Origin: Irineochytrium annulatum
Lineage: Eukaryota; Chytridiomycota; Chytridiomycetes; Chytridiales; Chytridiaceae
Reading direction: 5' to 3'
DNA: 64,000 nt
NCBI GenBank assembly: GCA_027600665.1
Contig: JADGJL010000007.1
Span: 124,001 to 188,000 of the forward strand
The translations under genes were made by a program, and so were the position numbers. The notes below the pieces were generated by a model, which made no database searches, was not told the origin of the DNA, and saw nothing but the letters and a program-made list of their open reading frames with translations. Numbering within the stretch: position 1 is the first letter of the stretch; each line of letters opens with the position of its first letter. This document shows positions 17,575 through 26,758 of the stretch, in pieces.

Positions 17575-18456
17575 TTAACGATACAATTGCAGATGATGCT
17601 TGAGGTTCGTAAATGTGGCTGGCAGCGTGCCGCCCAACTCTCCATCGAGGTTCAGTTGCACATAGCCTGGCGACGTAACTTCCATATGACTTGTCTGGAA
17701 ATGAACCACTTTCTTATCGTTCAGATGCTCCCCACGCAGCGCGAGCGTGACGAGGCGGATCATATCAGCCAGATTACATTTGCGGACACCGATCACATCG
17801 AACAGACCATCGTCAATGGTTGCACCTGGAGCCAACTTCTCGAAGCCCCCGACCGAATTGGTATTGGCGATGAGGAATAACATGAATTCATCATGAATCT
17901 CTTCCTGACCGTCGGCGCGAATAATCAGCTCCTGAGGAGACAGGCTCGCCATTTTCTCAATACCCTTCATATAATAGGCCAGTTGCCCAATCATCGTTTT
18001 CAGACGACTCGGTACTTCATAGGTCAGTTCAGTTAATGATCCGCCACCGGCGATGTTGATAAAATATTTATCATTCGCTTTGCCCAGATCGAGCGGACGA
18101 AGCTGCTGGTTAATGACCAGATCCACGTAATCTTCCCACTGTCTCGGAATGCCGAGTGCACGCGCAAAATCATTCGTTGTTCCCAAAGGAAACACACCCA
18201 GCGGAGGACGGTTCTCCCGCTCGGCCATACCGTTGATGACTTCGTACAATGTACCATCGCCACCAGCAGCAATAATCATGTCATAGCCGCGTTCAATTGC
18301 GAGTTCAGCTTCGCGGGTTGCGTCGCCTTCACCCGTTGTTGCGTGACATGAAGCTTCAATACCACCTTGATCCAAACGCTGCAAAATATCAGCCAGACGT
18401 TTCTTCATTTCTTCCCGGCCTGAGGTCGGATTATATATTAAGCGAGCTTTTTTCAT
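17575..18456 (-). CDS. dgkB: Diacylglycerol kinase (lipid kinase, DgkB type)
   Basis: The protein has about 293 residues. The ATG at 18454-18456 has AGGTGG eight bases upstream and is preferred to a GTG four codons earlier. NPTSGR at the N-terminus and GGDGT at 65-69 (IIAAGGDGTLYEVINGM) are the catalytic-domain signatures. PLGTTNDFARALG is the conserved second block. DgkB returns diacylglycerol from lipoteichoic acid synthesis to phosphatidic acid at the membrane. Length matches the Bacillus enzyme. It stands alone. Confidence 0.9.
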   Translation of the reverse strand: MKKARLIYNPTSGREEMKKRLADILQRLDQGGIEASCHATTGEGDATREAELAIERGYDMIIAAGGDGTLYEVINGMAERENRPPLGVFPLGTTNDFARALGIPRQWEDYVDLVINQQLRPLDLGKANDKYFINIAGGGSLTELTYEVPSRLKTMIGQLAYYMKGIEKMASLSPQELIIRADGQEEIHDEFMLFLIANTNSVGGFEKLAPGATIDDGLFDVIGVRKCNLADMIRLVTLALRGEHLNDKKVVHFQTSHMEVTSPGYVQLNLDGELGGTLPATFTNLKHHLQLYR

Positions 18457-18979
18457 CTCATACGCCACCTATTCCACATTATCCATGAGTCTATACGACC
18501 TCATAATCTTACCTTGCATCAGTCCACAAAAGGGCAAAACTTTAACACAACAATGAACTTCCGTTCATTCTGCTCTAATCTTTCGTCTTACCTATATCTA
18601 TGCATCAGGAATTCCGTCTCATTCCAAAGCCTTTAACTCCTATCATATCATCAAATGTAAAGATGTCCTAGCCTATAATCTATAAGTATATTTTTTCATA
18701 TATGTACCCACTAATCCATCTAATACCCAATAAACATCCTGCACCAGTCCTGAATCTTTCCCACTGCCTTTTATGTAAAATAGTCTCATTATTCAACCAT
18801 TCTGCCCGCTTGCACAGGAATTAGTCTTCGGTTTCGATACCTTCATCTGATTATGACATGGATATACTACAAATTTACAAATCTTAAGATAAAAAGATAA
18901 ATAATATAAACCTTTTTCCACTATAGTCTTAGTGCACCCTCCCCCAGCATCACACCTTATCAGCGAAGGAGAATTAGGA
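18457..18979. other. Intergenic region without a recognised gene
   Basis: This region lies between divergent dgkB (minus) and the NLP gene (plus). It is AT-rich towards the right, with candidate promoter-like A/T tracts at 18870-18920, but no convincing -35/-10 pair, RNA gene or repeat stands out. Open frames are short and lack ribosome sites. Confidence 0.5.
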
Positions 18980-19696
18980 ATGAAAAAAAATGTGTTAATG
19001 TTCCTGGCCTTTCTTATGGCATGTGTTCCTTGGGTCACCGTTGTTGAAGCAGCGGAGATTAATCATGATCAGGTTGTCGGATTTCAGGAAATCTCACCCG
19101 TTACCGTGACACAACAAGCAGCCAAGCGTTTTCAGCCTTTTTTGAAAGTCTATCATGGTTGTGTACCTTTCCCCGCAGTGGATCAACAGGGCAATACCAG
19201 TGCTGGCTTGAATACGTCCGGGTCATCGAATGGAAACTGTAGCTCAAGTACAGGGCAGATCTACTCACGCTCGGCATGGCATAATGGGGTGTGGGCTATC
19301 ATGTATTCGTGGTACTTTCCCAAAGACTCCCCTTCCCCCGGACTCGGCCATCGTCATGATTGGGAAGGTATCGTCGTGTGGGTAGATAATCCGGCAGCAG
19401 CCAATCCTCAGATCCTCTCCATCGCATATTCCGGTCACGGACAGTTCACCAACGTCTCACCGAGCAATACCAATACACAAGGTAGCCATCCGTTAATTTC
19501 CTATAATAGCACCTGGCCGCTAAACCATGAACTAGGCGTCACCAACGTTGTTGGGGGAACACAACCTTTAATCGGATGGGACGACCTGACTTCTGCGGCA
19601 CGAAATGCGCTTAATACTACGGACTTTGGCAGCGCCAACGTACCTTTTAACGATAACAATTTCACGAACAATCTGAACAAGGCTTGGTTTAGGTAA
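18980..19696 (+). CDS. Secreted NLP-family protein (necrosis- and ethylene-inducing-like, NPP1 domain)
   Basis: The protein has 238 residues. The ATG at 18980 follows GAAGGAG; a longer frame from 18932 lacks a ribosome site. Residues 1-24 are a signal peptide with a lysine pair, a hydrophobic core and an AxA-like end before AEINHDQ. GHRHDWE at 123-129 is the family's hallmark heptapeptide, which holds the metal-binding pocket. Two cysteines (61 and 87) fit the two-cysteine class. Family members are secreted cytolysins acting on plant sphingolipids in dicots, known from oomycetes, fungi and some soil bacteria including Bacillales. It is a single gene followed by a terminator. Activity is not shown by sequence alone. 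Confidence 0.88.
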   Translation: MKKNVLMFLAFLMACVPWVTVVEAAEINHDQVVGFQEISPVTVTQQAAKRFQPFLKVYHGCVPFPAVDQQGNTSAGLNTSGSSNGNCSSSTGQIYSRSAWHNGVWAIMYSWYFPKDSPSPGLGHRHDWEGIVVWVDNPAAANPQILSIAYSGHGQFTNVSPSNTNTQGSHPLISYNSTWPLNHELGVTNVVGGTQPLIGWDDLTSAARNALNTTDFGSANVPFNDNNFTNNLNKAWFR

Positions 19697-19697
19697 A

Positions 19698-19736
19698 AAA
19701 ATCCCCTTCAAGTGAACGGTTCACTTGAAGGGGATT
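19698..19736. terminator. Bidirectional terminator
   Basis: An uninterrupted stem AAATCCCCTTCAAGTGAA pairs with its exact complement across a three-base loop. T-rich flanks are better on the minus strand, so it may end both the NLP gene and the DUF4395 gene. Confidence 0.85.
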
Positions 19737-19873
19737 TCATGATGAAGTGATCGTATCACGATCGCTATAGGTTCAGCTGATACTTGCCGCAAGAAAACTC
19801 CTCGAAGTATAGCTCTCTTTACTCGAAGTATCGGGCGTTCTCTTCATCGTATCTTCGTCTCACTTCAGCCACC

Positions 19874-20290
19874 TCAAAATCCAATTTTTCTGCCTGCTCG
19901 CAATTGTTTGTACCAGAAGTATACGGTGCAGCCCACACAATAGCCCACCAGGGCGGCACTTGCAGCTGCAAGAAGCATCACAGCAAATAGATAACCTGCG
20001 ACCGTCCAGCCGAGTGAAAATGAAATGATCGCCAGAGACAGGAAGAGCACAGCCAGAATATTGTTGAATCGCTGCAGCTCCACGGCCTGCGTTTCTGTCC
20101 CTTTATCGATCAACACAACTTTCCCAATTTGCACAAACAGATTAAGCTTTCCACCGGAAGCCAGACCAACCACCTGAATGCTCCACAGCGCGCCCAGAAC
20201 TACAAGTGGATTGAACACAAAAGAAAGTAAAACAAACAACACAATACCGACCTGATTCGCTTTCACATAGCGCATGGGCACTACTCGCAT
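19874..20290 (-). CDS. DUF4395-family membrane protein
   Basis: The protein has 138 residues and four predicted membrane segments, with an ATG at 20290 behind AGGTGAT. VKANQVGIVLF at the start, QRFNNILAVLFL in the middle and the C-terminal GYCVGCTVYFWYKQLR with a CxxC pair fit DUF4395. Members are small membrane proteins of unknown function, some near thioredoxin or sulfur-transfer genes. Nothing in the neighbourhood reveals a role here. Confidence 0.7.
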   Translation of the reverse strand: MRVVPMRYVKANQVGIVLFVLLSFVFNPLVVLGALWSIQVVGLASGGKLNLFVQIGKVVLIDKGTETQAVELQRFNNILAVLFLSLAIISFSLGWTVAGYLFAVMLLAAASAALVGYCVGCTVYFWYKQLRAGRKIGF

Positions 20291-20366
20291 CAGAATATCA
20301 CCTTATTCCTATTTTATTAGTTGGTTTTATTGTAGTCGGTATTGGGTTAATGAGCAAGAGTACACT

Positions 20367-21293
20367 TTATTTAAGGGGAGTAAAATCTCTTTTCAGCACG
20401 TCCCAATGGGGTGTCGGGATGCCTGTTGTCTTTTTCCAATCGTTAAATACATTATTTAGTGCCTCAATCTCTCCAAAAGAACCCGCAATCAGCTTATGGA
20501 TTGGAAGCACACTGTAGATCTTCAACAGAAGGTACAACGTCCGTTGATGCTTACGAATCATTTTAGCCTGAATCTCCGGTATAATCGTTATGCCCATTGC
20601 CTCAAGTACGCTGAAGCCCTCATCCATCGCCCTAATCATATGATGAATTTGCTTTCTGTTCCCGTCCAACTTGATCAACTCAAACTTCTCATTAAAGCTC
20701 ACTGCATTCAGCATCAGAATGGGCACAATATGGCTTTTCAACCAGGCATCAATATCGCTTATAACATTCAACTTGTATTTCACATGTTGGAAAGCTTGAT
20801 CCAGCAAAGGTTTAAATTTGATATCACCGTCGAGACTGCCAATCACCATTTGTCCGCTGCCTCCACCGATCGATAACATGCGGCCTTTTTCACGCTTCCC
20901 TCCACTCACGTGGAATCCAAACGCAATCTGTTTTGCCTCCTTGCTGTTTGCCTCCAAAAAGTTTTGCATGCTTCGTGCATCCGCGTTGTTACCTACGATT
21001 ACAATATTGCTGCTCTGATTGTCTGCCAGAATAGGTAATATTGAAGGAAAATCATTATATTTCATCACAACAAAAATCAGATCATATTGGTCATCCACCT
21101 CCAACGTTCTGGTGACCCGAACCGGATCAACTGTCGTTTTGAATTGAAACATATGCCGGATGACGACTCCATCCTTCTCCAACTCCTCTGCTCGGTTCCC
21201 TCTAGCCAGAATTGTGACATCATTGCCACCGCGCACCAGGACGTGCGCCAGTTGACTCCCCAGAACCCCCGCACCATACACTAATATTTTCAT
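20367..21293 (-). CDS. Ketopantoate reductase-like (PanE/ApbA family) oxidoreductase
   Basis: The protein has 308 residues. The N-terminal NADP-binding GAGVLGSQLA and LARGNRAEEL are typical of the PanE/ApbA fold. The conserved lysine of the family may be in VVMKYND. It is more divergent than housekeeping PanE and is transcribed divergently from a TetR-type regulator, with palindromes in between. A regulated reductase of unknown substrate is more likely than the vitamin B5 enzyme. The ATG follows GAGGGATA. Confidence 0.75.
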   Translation of the reverse strand: MKILVYGAGVLGSQLAHVLVRGGNDVTILARGNRAEELEKDGVVIRHMFQFKTTVDPVRVTRTLEVDDQYDLIFVVMKYNDFPSILPILADNQSSNIVIVGNNADARSMQNFLEANSKEAKQIAFGFHVSGGKREKGRMLSIGGGSGQMVIGSLDGDIKFKPLLDQAFQHVKYKLNVISDIDAWLKSHIVPILMLNAVSFNEKFELIKLDGNRKQIHHMIRAMDEGFSVLEAMGITIIPEIQAKMIRKHQRTLYLLLKIYSVLPIHKLIAGSFGEIEALNNVFNDWKKTTGIPTPHWDVLKRDFTPLK

Positions 21294-21332
21294 TGGTTAT
21301 CCCTCAATTTCATATTTTATGAATAATCGTTG

Positions 21333-21421
21333 TTTTATCAACATTTGTTGATAAAATAAGAGTAACAAAGCACCTACTATGCTTCAATCGTTAAAATATC
21401 CGCTTTTGTTGAATAATCAAC
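21333..21421. promoter_or_regulatory. Inverted-repeat operators between panE-like and tetR-like genes
   Basis: A perfect inverted repeat, TTTTATCAAC / GTTGATAAAA with a four-base centre, occupies 21333-21356. A shorter one with the same core, GTTGA-ATAA-TCAAC, is at 21408-21421. A shared GTTGA/TCAAC half-site in the divergent promoter region is what an autoregulating TetR protein would bind. Confidence 0.6.
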
Positions 21422-21463
21422 GAATGTTTCCTTATTGTTGAAAAACCATCTATAGGAGGGGCC

Positions 21464-22033
21464 ATGGACAGACGAGTACTCAAAACACGAAAGGCGATAA
21501 TCGAAGCTTTTGTCGGGTTACTGGAGGAACAGGATTTCGAGCAAATTACGATAAACGATATTGCTGATCGGGCTAACGTAAACCGAGGAACCATCTATTT
21601 GCATTACGCTGACAAGTTCGACCTGTTGGATCAATGCATTGAGACCTATTTGCAAAAGTTGTTGGATGCCTGCATGATCGAAAGCTCTACTACAACACCT
21701 GTTACGGCCAAGGATGCGCTGCTCAGAACTTTCCGTTATCTGGAACAGTATGCCTCTACCTATACTACACTTCTAACTAAAAAAGGTATTCCGGCATTCC
21801 GTAGTAAGTTGATGACATTGTTGGTCCAGGGAGTACAGGATCAGATGGATGCCTGTGGCATCCAGGAAGGTATGAAAAAAGAGATTACCATACAGTTTCT
21901 TGCTTCCGCTGCTGTAGGCCTCCTGGAGTGGTGGATTATGAATGCCATGCCTTATCCGGCCGAGGAGATCGTTGACCAATTAATAGATCTACTGGAACTA
22001 CATCTGAATTTGCACGCTCCCATAAGTGGGTAA
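21464..22033 (+). CDS. TetR/AcrR-family transcriptional regulator
   Basis: The protein has 189 residues. The N-terminal helix-turn-helix runs from TRKAIIEAFVGLL to INDIADRANVNRGTIYLHYADKFDLLDQ, the standard TetR DNA-binding signature. The C-terminal ligand domain resembles the TetR_C group with MNAMPYPAEEIVDQLIDLL. It is divergent from the PanE-like gene and probably represses it and itself through the GTTGA/TCAAC repeats. The ligand is unknown. Confidence 0.88.
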   Translation: MDRRVLKTRKAIIEAFVGLLEEQDFEQITINDIADRANVNRGTIYLHYADKFDLLDQCIETYLQKLLDACMIESSTTTPVTAKDALLRTFRYLEQYASTYTTLLTKKGIPAFRSKLMTLLVQGVQDQMDACGIQEGMKKEITIQFLASAAVGLLEWWIMNAMPYPAEEIVDQLIDLLELHLNLHAPISG

Positions 22034-22075
22034 CCTGGGCCCTCGTTTGAGTGTTCGAGTGGTCTACAACAAATA

Positions 22076-22104
22076 AAAAAACCACGTCCTTGGACGTGGT
22101 TTTG
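22076..22104. terminator. Bidirectional terminator between tetR-like and cbiX
   Basis: Stem AAAACCACGTCC / GGACGTGGTTTT with a short loop is flanked by A and T runs on both sides. It lies between the convergent ends of the TetR gene and cbiX. Confidence 0.85.
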
Positions 22105-22111
22105 ATATACT

Positions 22112-22897
22112 TCAAGAAGAAGCCCCAACCTCATTACATCTCTCCAACAAAATCTGGATCTGGCGCTCCAGCCACTGCCCAAGCAGTGGGTGAGGCAACA
22201 GCGTCTCACCACTATACTCATAATCCAGTTCCTTCAATCGGTCCGGGATTACGTTCCTCGTGAAGTAACCGGCACTCAAAAACAGCGGCGCCACAATAAC
22301 CCGGTTCCCCCGCTCTTCGCTCCAGTACTTCACTTTGTCATACACACTCTCCGGATTCAACAACGCATAATCCGTATGGGCTACACCACTAACTTCCTGC
22401 ACAAGCTCTGCAAGAGAAGAGATTCCGGCTTCCCAACGCTCGCGAAAACCATCATGAATACTCCCATGTCCCACCAGCAGAATCGTTTCCTGCTCAGGCT
22501 GCTGCGAGAGTGACTTGACCTTATCCCACACCATAACGGCAATATCCGGATCGTTATCTACTGGATAACCGAAGTGAACCCGAGCCTTGACATGGAACGG
22601 TTCCAGATCCGTTTCGCGATCAGGTGTTTCCTTTGCACCAATGGCATATTCAATTTCATCCACATGTGTACTCCCGGATGAAACAAATAGAGGTACGACC
22701 AGAATATCGGTTACGCCTTGTGCTTCCAGTCGGTCGATACCGTCCTGGATTAAGCGTCCTTCCACTAGTTCAAGAAAACCAGCTTCAACGGGCAATGGAA
22801 TAGGCAGATTCAACCGGGAGATCGCGTCATCGACGGATTCCACCCAGGTCTGCTCCTGTGAACCGTGACTGATGATGAGTACGCCCGGCTTCTTCAT
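22112..22897 (-). CDS. cbiX: Sirohydrochlorin chelatase (CbiX/SirB family)
   Basis: The protein has 261 residues made of two related halves. The first starts GVLIISHGSQ and the second LLVGHGSIHDGF, each with the metal-site histidine. VPLFVSSGSTHVDEI and VAPLFLSAGYFTRNVIPD are the matching second blocks. Such enzymes insert iron or cobalt into sirohydrochlorin for siroheme or cobalamin. The ATG starts one base after the yerC stop, so both are co-transcribed. Iron versus cobalt cannot be decided here. Confidence 0.85.
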   Translation of the reverse strand: MKKPGVLIISHGSQEQTWVESVDDAISRLNLPIPLPVEAGFLELVEGRLIQDGIDRLEAQGVTDILVVPLFVSSGSTHVDEIEYAIGAKETPDRETDLEPFHVKARVHFGYPVDNDPDIAVMVWDKVKSLSQQPEQETILLVGHGSIHDGFRERWEAGISSLAELVQEVSGVAHTDYALLNPESVYDKVKYWSEERGNRVIVAPLFLSAGYFTRNVIPDRLKELDYEYSGETLLPHPLLGQWLERQIQILLERCNEVGASS

Positions 22898-22898
22898 G

Positions 22899-23189
22899 TT
22901 AGCGTCCCAGGCGTTCCAGCGTCATTTTATAACCATCATTTCCGTAATTCAGGCAGCGTTTGACACGTGAGATTGTAGCTGTGCTCGCACCTGTCTCTGC
23001 TTCAATCTGGTTATACGTATTGCCTTTACCCAACATACGAGCCACTTCCAGCCGTTGGGACATGGATTGGATCTCGTTTACTGTGCAGAGGTCATCAAAG
23101 AAAACATAACACTCTTCAATATCTTTTAACGTCAAAATAGCCTCAAATAGTTGTTCAATGCTTTTATCATTTAGCTTTTTCAGCTGCAT
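22899..23189 (-). CDS. yerC: YerC/YecD family TrpR-like DNA-binding protein
   Basis: The protein has 96 residues. It contains the TrpR-like repressor region LCTVNEIQSMSQRLEVARMLGKG followed by the recognition part TYNQIEAETGASTATISRVKRCLNYG. The family is widespread in Firmicutes and poorly characterised. It is coupled to cbiX with a one-base gap and has its own promoter (23226-23254), in which a small palindrome may mediate autoregulation. Confidence 0.85.
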   Translation of the reverse strand: MQLKKLNDKSIEQLFEAILTLKDIEECYVFFDDLCTVNEIQSMSQRLEVARMLGKGNTYNQIEAETGASTATISRVKRCLNYGNDGYKMTLERLGR

Positions 23190-23225
23190 TTCATCATCAT
23201 CCCCTAGCGGTTACTGTGTACCTAC

Positions 23226-23254
23226 ATTGTACTCACACTGAGTTGGTATTTCAA
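23226..23254 (-). promoter_or_regulatory. Promoter of yerC-cbiX
   Basis: On the minus strand TTGAAA (23249-23254), 17 bases, then TACAAT (23226-23231). The palindrome ACTCA-CAC-TGAGT (23231-23243) sits in the spacer touching the -10 box, a plausible operator. Confidence 0.65.
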
Positions 23255-23641
23255 GCGTTACCGATTTCACGCACTACAGAATAAAAATACATGTTACCGC
23301 TTACAAAAGGTACTATTGTCCTCCCCTCGCGCACATCAGATGAAATTACCCCGCTATTTCCCAGTTTTCACCTGTATATATCCGATTACTTATGTAGGAT
23401 TTCAACCCGTTAAATTGTGACAATTTTGTGTCTAAACTACATTTTACTCTTTGACAACCTGCCATCATGCCATGCGCCCAAATCCGCAAATATCCCGTTT
23501 TCCGGGATACCCGCCTACGCCGTCTCTCCGCGAATGACATACAGTATAACAAAAGGGAGTTCCACTACCGCATATGATGTACACTGTCATGAAACTTGTG
23601 GAACGCAATTCCGAAATCCAATAGAAGGAACGTGATCGTTC
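23255..23641. other. Intergenic region without a recognised gene
   Basis: Between the yerC promoter and the YqfQ-like gene I see no credible coding sequence. TTGACA at about 23453 and several T-rich tracts may belong to the plus-strand promoter, but no matching -10 box at normal spacing was found. Confidence 0.45.
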
Positions 23642-24277
23642 ATGCCACAGCATTATTATCACCGCCAGCCAGCACAAGGGCACCGACCGTCTTCTCATGC
23701 ACATCGGCAGGCACATACTTCTGCCTATGTGCAGCCCGGTATGGTTCAGCGGTCTTTAAATGAAACTCAGATTCAACCGATGTACCCTGGAGTAGAGCCC
23801 CATTACCCGGGCTTCGGTGAAGTCGAAGCATCTGCAGTCGTACCCTATGGGCAAGGTGTAGCTGGAGGGAACTTATACGGAGGTGCAGCACAGGTTGTTG
23901 CCCCAGCTCCGGTACCGACACCTGCTTCTGGCAGTTCAGGCTTTTCATTAGCTAACATCGGTGAGTTAAAAGGAATGATCGACCGTTTCGGCGGTATTGA
24001 TGGAATCATGAGTGGAATAGGCAAAATGCAAAAGGTCGTCGGCGGCATCCAGCAGATGGCTCCGATGATGAAACTCGTTATGGGCATTCTGCCTTTTGGA
24101 AAAGGTAAAAGTAATAACAGCGCGGCTGACGCAGACTATGAAGAATATACGCCGCCCCGGAGACGGAAACGCAAGCGGACGAATAAACAAACGAGCACTC
24201 CACGTCGTCGCAACACAACTCCAGTCCGCCGCAAATCCAATTCCACGAAGCGCCGTCCCAAAAGTCGCAAACGTTAA
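23642..24277 (+). CDS. VrrA/YqfQ-like protein
   Basis: The protein has 211 residues in three parts. An N-terminal His/Gln/Pro-rich low-complexity region covers 1-100. A central amphipathic-hydrophobic segment (about 100-155) reads IGELKGMIDRFGGIDGIMSGIGKMQKVVGGIQQMAPMM in parts. The tail (165-211) is very basic and Arg/Lys-rich. The central block resembles YqfQ/VrrA proteins of Bacillales, whose role is unknown; VrrA is known for variable repeats. The basic tail could bind nucleic acid or surface polymers. Confidence 0.6.
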   Translation: MPQHYYHRQPAQGHRPSSHAHRQAHTSAYVQPGMVQRSLNETQIQPMYPGVEPHYPGFGEVEASAVVPYGQGVAGGNLYGGAAQVVAPAPVPTPASGSSGFSLANIGELKGMIDRFGGIDGIMSGIGKMQKVVGGIQQMAPMMKLVMGILPFGKGKSNNSAADADYEEYTPPRRRKRKRTNKQTSTPRRRNTTPVRRKSNSTKRRPKSRKR

Positions 24278-24285
24278 ACTCATCC

Positions 24286-24314
24286 AGGCACCCCCATACA
24301 GAAGGTGGGTGCCT
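24286..24314 (+). terminator. Hairpin after the YqfQ-like gene
   Basis: Stem AGGCACCC / GGGTGCCT begins nine bases after the stop. The following T run is weak (TTAACC), so termination may be partial. Confidence 0.55.
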
Positions 24315-24412
24315 TAACCGCGTTCATCACTACACACATAAAATTTCAGGAACCTATGTTCTTATTTCTGCAACTTTGAGGTATACTGGATAGTAACTAA
24401 AGGAGGCGGACC

Positions 24413-25501
24413 ATGGAACTTTTCAAAGACAAATACACGCCCGCACTAATCGATCGGACAGGCGAACTGTTGCATCAATTCTACCCAGAGCTGGATACAC
24501 ATCTATTTCATGAATTGGTTTTCGCTGAAGGCTGGGAACAGTTGGAATTCAAAGGGCGCATTCGCCGAATCACACTAGCGTTGACCGAAGTGCTGCCCAA
24601 TAATTATGAAGAAGCGTTACATATTATCGAACAAGCCGCTCCGAATATGAGAGGTGTTGAATATCTGTTTGTACCGGATTTTATCGAAGTGAACGGACTT
24701 GAGCCGGAGAATTACGAATTATCCATGAAGTATCTGACCCTCTTCACACCTTATTCCAGCTCCGAGTTTGCGGTACGCCCGTTTATTGAACGTTATCCCA
24801 TGCAAACGATGAAACATATGATGGCGTGGGCAGATAGCCACAATGAGCATATCCGCAGACTTGCCAGTGAGGGGAGTAGGCCACGTTTGCCATGGGGCGC
24901 CAAACTTCAGAACTTTATCACTGATCCAACACCTGTACTTCCGATTCTGCACGCATTGAAACAGGACGAGTCCCTCTATGTGCGCAAAAGTGTTGCCAAT
25001 CATCTGAATGACATCTCCAAAGACCACCCCGAACTGGTCCTGGATCTGGCCACCACCTGGTATGGACAACATGCCCACACAGATTGGATTGTCCGGCATG
25101 CCAGCAGGTCCTTACTGAAGAAAGGACATCCCAAAGCACTAAGTCTTTTTGGTTATAACGAGCAGGATTCCATTCACATTGAGCAGCTTCAGCTTGTACA
25201 AGATACGATTGCCATTGGCGAGGATCTTCATTTTTCATTTGATGTTGTTAATGAGAGTGGTGAGTCACAGATGCTGCGAATTGAATATGAGATGGGTTAT
25301 ATGAAGGCAAACGGCAAGCAGGCTCCCAAACGATTCAAATGCTCTGATAAAATGTATCCGACAGGCAGAACCAAGGTAGCCACCAAACAGTCGTTCAAAA
25401 TCATTACAACGAGAAAATACTATGCCGGACTACATACGCTAACGATTGTAGTGAATGGTCAAGCGGCAGCAACAACTTCTTTTGTTCTTGAAATGGAGTA
25501 A
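24413..25501 (+). CDS. alkC: AlkC-type DNA alkylation repair glycosylase
   Basis: The protein has 362 residues. Residues 1-245 are helical HEAT-like repeats with the family blocks FVPDFIEVNGL, ASEGSRPRLPWG and DESLYVRKSVANHLNDISKDHP, as in the AlkC/AlkD superfamily. The last 110 residues are beta-rich (LHFSFDVVNES...LTIVVNGQ), matching the Ig-like domain that marks one AlkC class. These enzymes excise 3-methyladenine and 3-methylcytosine from DNA without base flipping. AGGAGG lies upstream of the ATG at 24413. It is monocistronic. Confidence 0.8.
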   Translation: MELFKDKYTPALIDRTGELLHQFYPELDTHLFHELVFAEGWEQLEFKGRIRRITLALTEVLPNNYEEALHIIEQAAPNMRGVEYLFVPDFIEVNGLEPENYELSMKYLTLFTPYSSSEFAVRPFIERYPMQTMKHMMAWADSHNEHIRRLASEGSRPRLPWGAKLQNFITDPTPVLPILHALKQDESLYVRKSVANHLNDISKDHPELVLDLATTWYGQHAHTDWIVRHASRSLLKKGHPKALSLFGYNEQDSIHIEQLQLVQDTIAIGEDLHFSFDVVNESGESQMLRIEYEMGYMKANGKQAPKRFKCSDKMYPTGRTKVATKQSFKIITTRKYYAGLHTLTIVVNGQAAATTSFVLEME

Positions 25502-25595
25502 CAGGAAGCAATCGTAAGTTATACACATCTCACTCCAAAGAAATACTTATTCACATGTGGATAGAATATTTCTAGCATATCTATAGCAGCATCAG

Positions 25596-25658
25596 AAAGG
25601 CCACCTGGCAAACATCATCTTATTTCTGCCCGAGATCATGACCCAGTGGCCTTTTTTA
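25596..25658 (+). terminator. Terminator after alkC (long-loop hairpin)
   Basis: AAGGCCAC pairs with GTGGCCTT, which is followed by TTTTTAT; the loop is about 45 bases. It may also serve corA on the other strand, although the minus-strand T run is short. Confidence 0.55.
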
Positions 25659-25719
25659 TATGTAATTCTAACTGCAATTCCCCTTACCTACCCTCACCGC
25701 TATCCAAATGTAACACGTT

Positions 25720-26679
25720 CTACTTAAACCATCCACGCTTCACAAACCAGGCCACCATACTTCCGCCAAGCACAAACATCAACAGCAGCACCGCCCCATA
25801 CCCAAACTTCCATTGAAGCTCAGGCATATAGGCAAAGTTCATGCCATAAATACCCGCGATCAGCGTGAGCGGCATAAATACAGTCGTAATCACCGTAAGT
25901 GTCTTCATGATCTGATTCATCCGGTTGGAGTTCAGGGAAATATAACTGTCGCGCAGGTCGGCCGTCATCTCCCGATCGGCTTCAATCATGTCCGTCAGCT
26001 TCAATAAATGGTCATAGATATCGGTAAAATAAGCCGTATGTTCGCCTGTTCGCTGCACATGCTGGGAGTTCACCACTCGATAGAGCAGATCCCGCATCGG
26101 TACAACCGTTCTTCTGAGCTTCAGCAACCGGCTTCGCAAGTCAAACACCTGATTCATCAGGTCTTCAACGGACTCTTGTCCACCCCGGTTCTCCAGTTCA
26201 GCCAGTTCATCCTCAATGGCAAATAGGGACGGAAAATAATGATCGACCAGCTTGTCCATCACCGTATAGGCCGCTGCCACCGGACCCCGGGCCCAGATCG
26301 TACGTTCATGTGCATGATGCAATAATCGCTCCCACGCTTCATCCACTTCCTCCAGTACACCATGATGAAAGGATACAAGGAAGTTCGCTCCGAGAAACAA
26401 GTCAACCTCCTCGGCTTCCAGTGTGGACGGGTTCAGTGCATGCAGTACAAGAAACTGCAGATTTTCATAATAATCAAGCTTTGGCCGCTGCAACACATGC
26501 AGACAGTCCTCAATAGCTAAGGGGTGAAAATGAAAATATGTATCCAGCAAACGGCTTTCCTTTTCCGTTGGCTGGTTAAAATCCGCCCATACCCAGGCGT
26601 AATCGTTCAGATCCAGCTGTGTAAGCGGTACGTTCACGGAGACTTGATGTTCTCGTGTAATGGCGAGTGTACGAATCAT
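25720..26679 (-). CDS. corA: CorA-family magnesium/divalent cation channel
   Basis: The protein has 319 residues, the usual CorA length. A long soluble alpha/beta N-terminal part precedes two C-terminal membrane helices. The signature YGMNF follows the first helix (LIAGIYGMNFAYMPELQWKFGYG), and the last helix ends in a basic GWFK tail. It forms pentameric inner-membrane channels for magnesium uptake. Single gene; the promoter is probably in the DnaA-box-rich gap upstream. Confidence 0.92.
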   Translation of the reverse strand: MIRTLAITREHQVSVNVPLTQLDLNDYAWVWADFNQPTEKESRLLDTYFHFHPLAIEDCLHVLQRPKLDYYENLQFLVLHALNPSTLEAEEVDLFLGANFLVSFHHGVLEEVDEAWERLLHHAHERTIWARGPVAAAYTVMDKLVDHYFPSLFAIEDELAELENRGGQESVEDLMNQVFDLRSRLLKLRRTVVPMRDLLYRVVNSQHVQRTGEHTAYFTDIYDHLLKLTDMIEADREMTADLRDSYISLNSNRMNQIMKTLTVITTVFMPLTLIAGIYGMNFAYMPELQWKFGYGAVLLLMFVLGGSMVAWFVKRGWFK

Positions 26680-26758
26680 AATCAGACCACGTCCTTGTCC
26701 TGTATCTTTACGTCATTGTACAACGTTAACCATAGACACGTCTCCCACGTGTCCCCAA

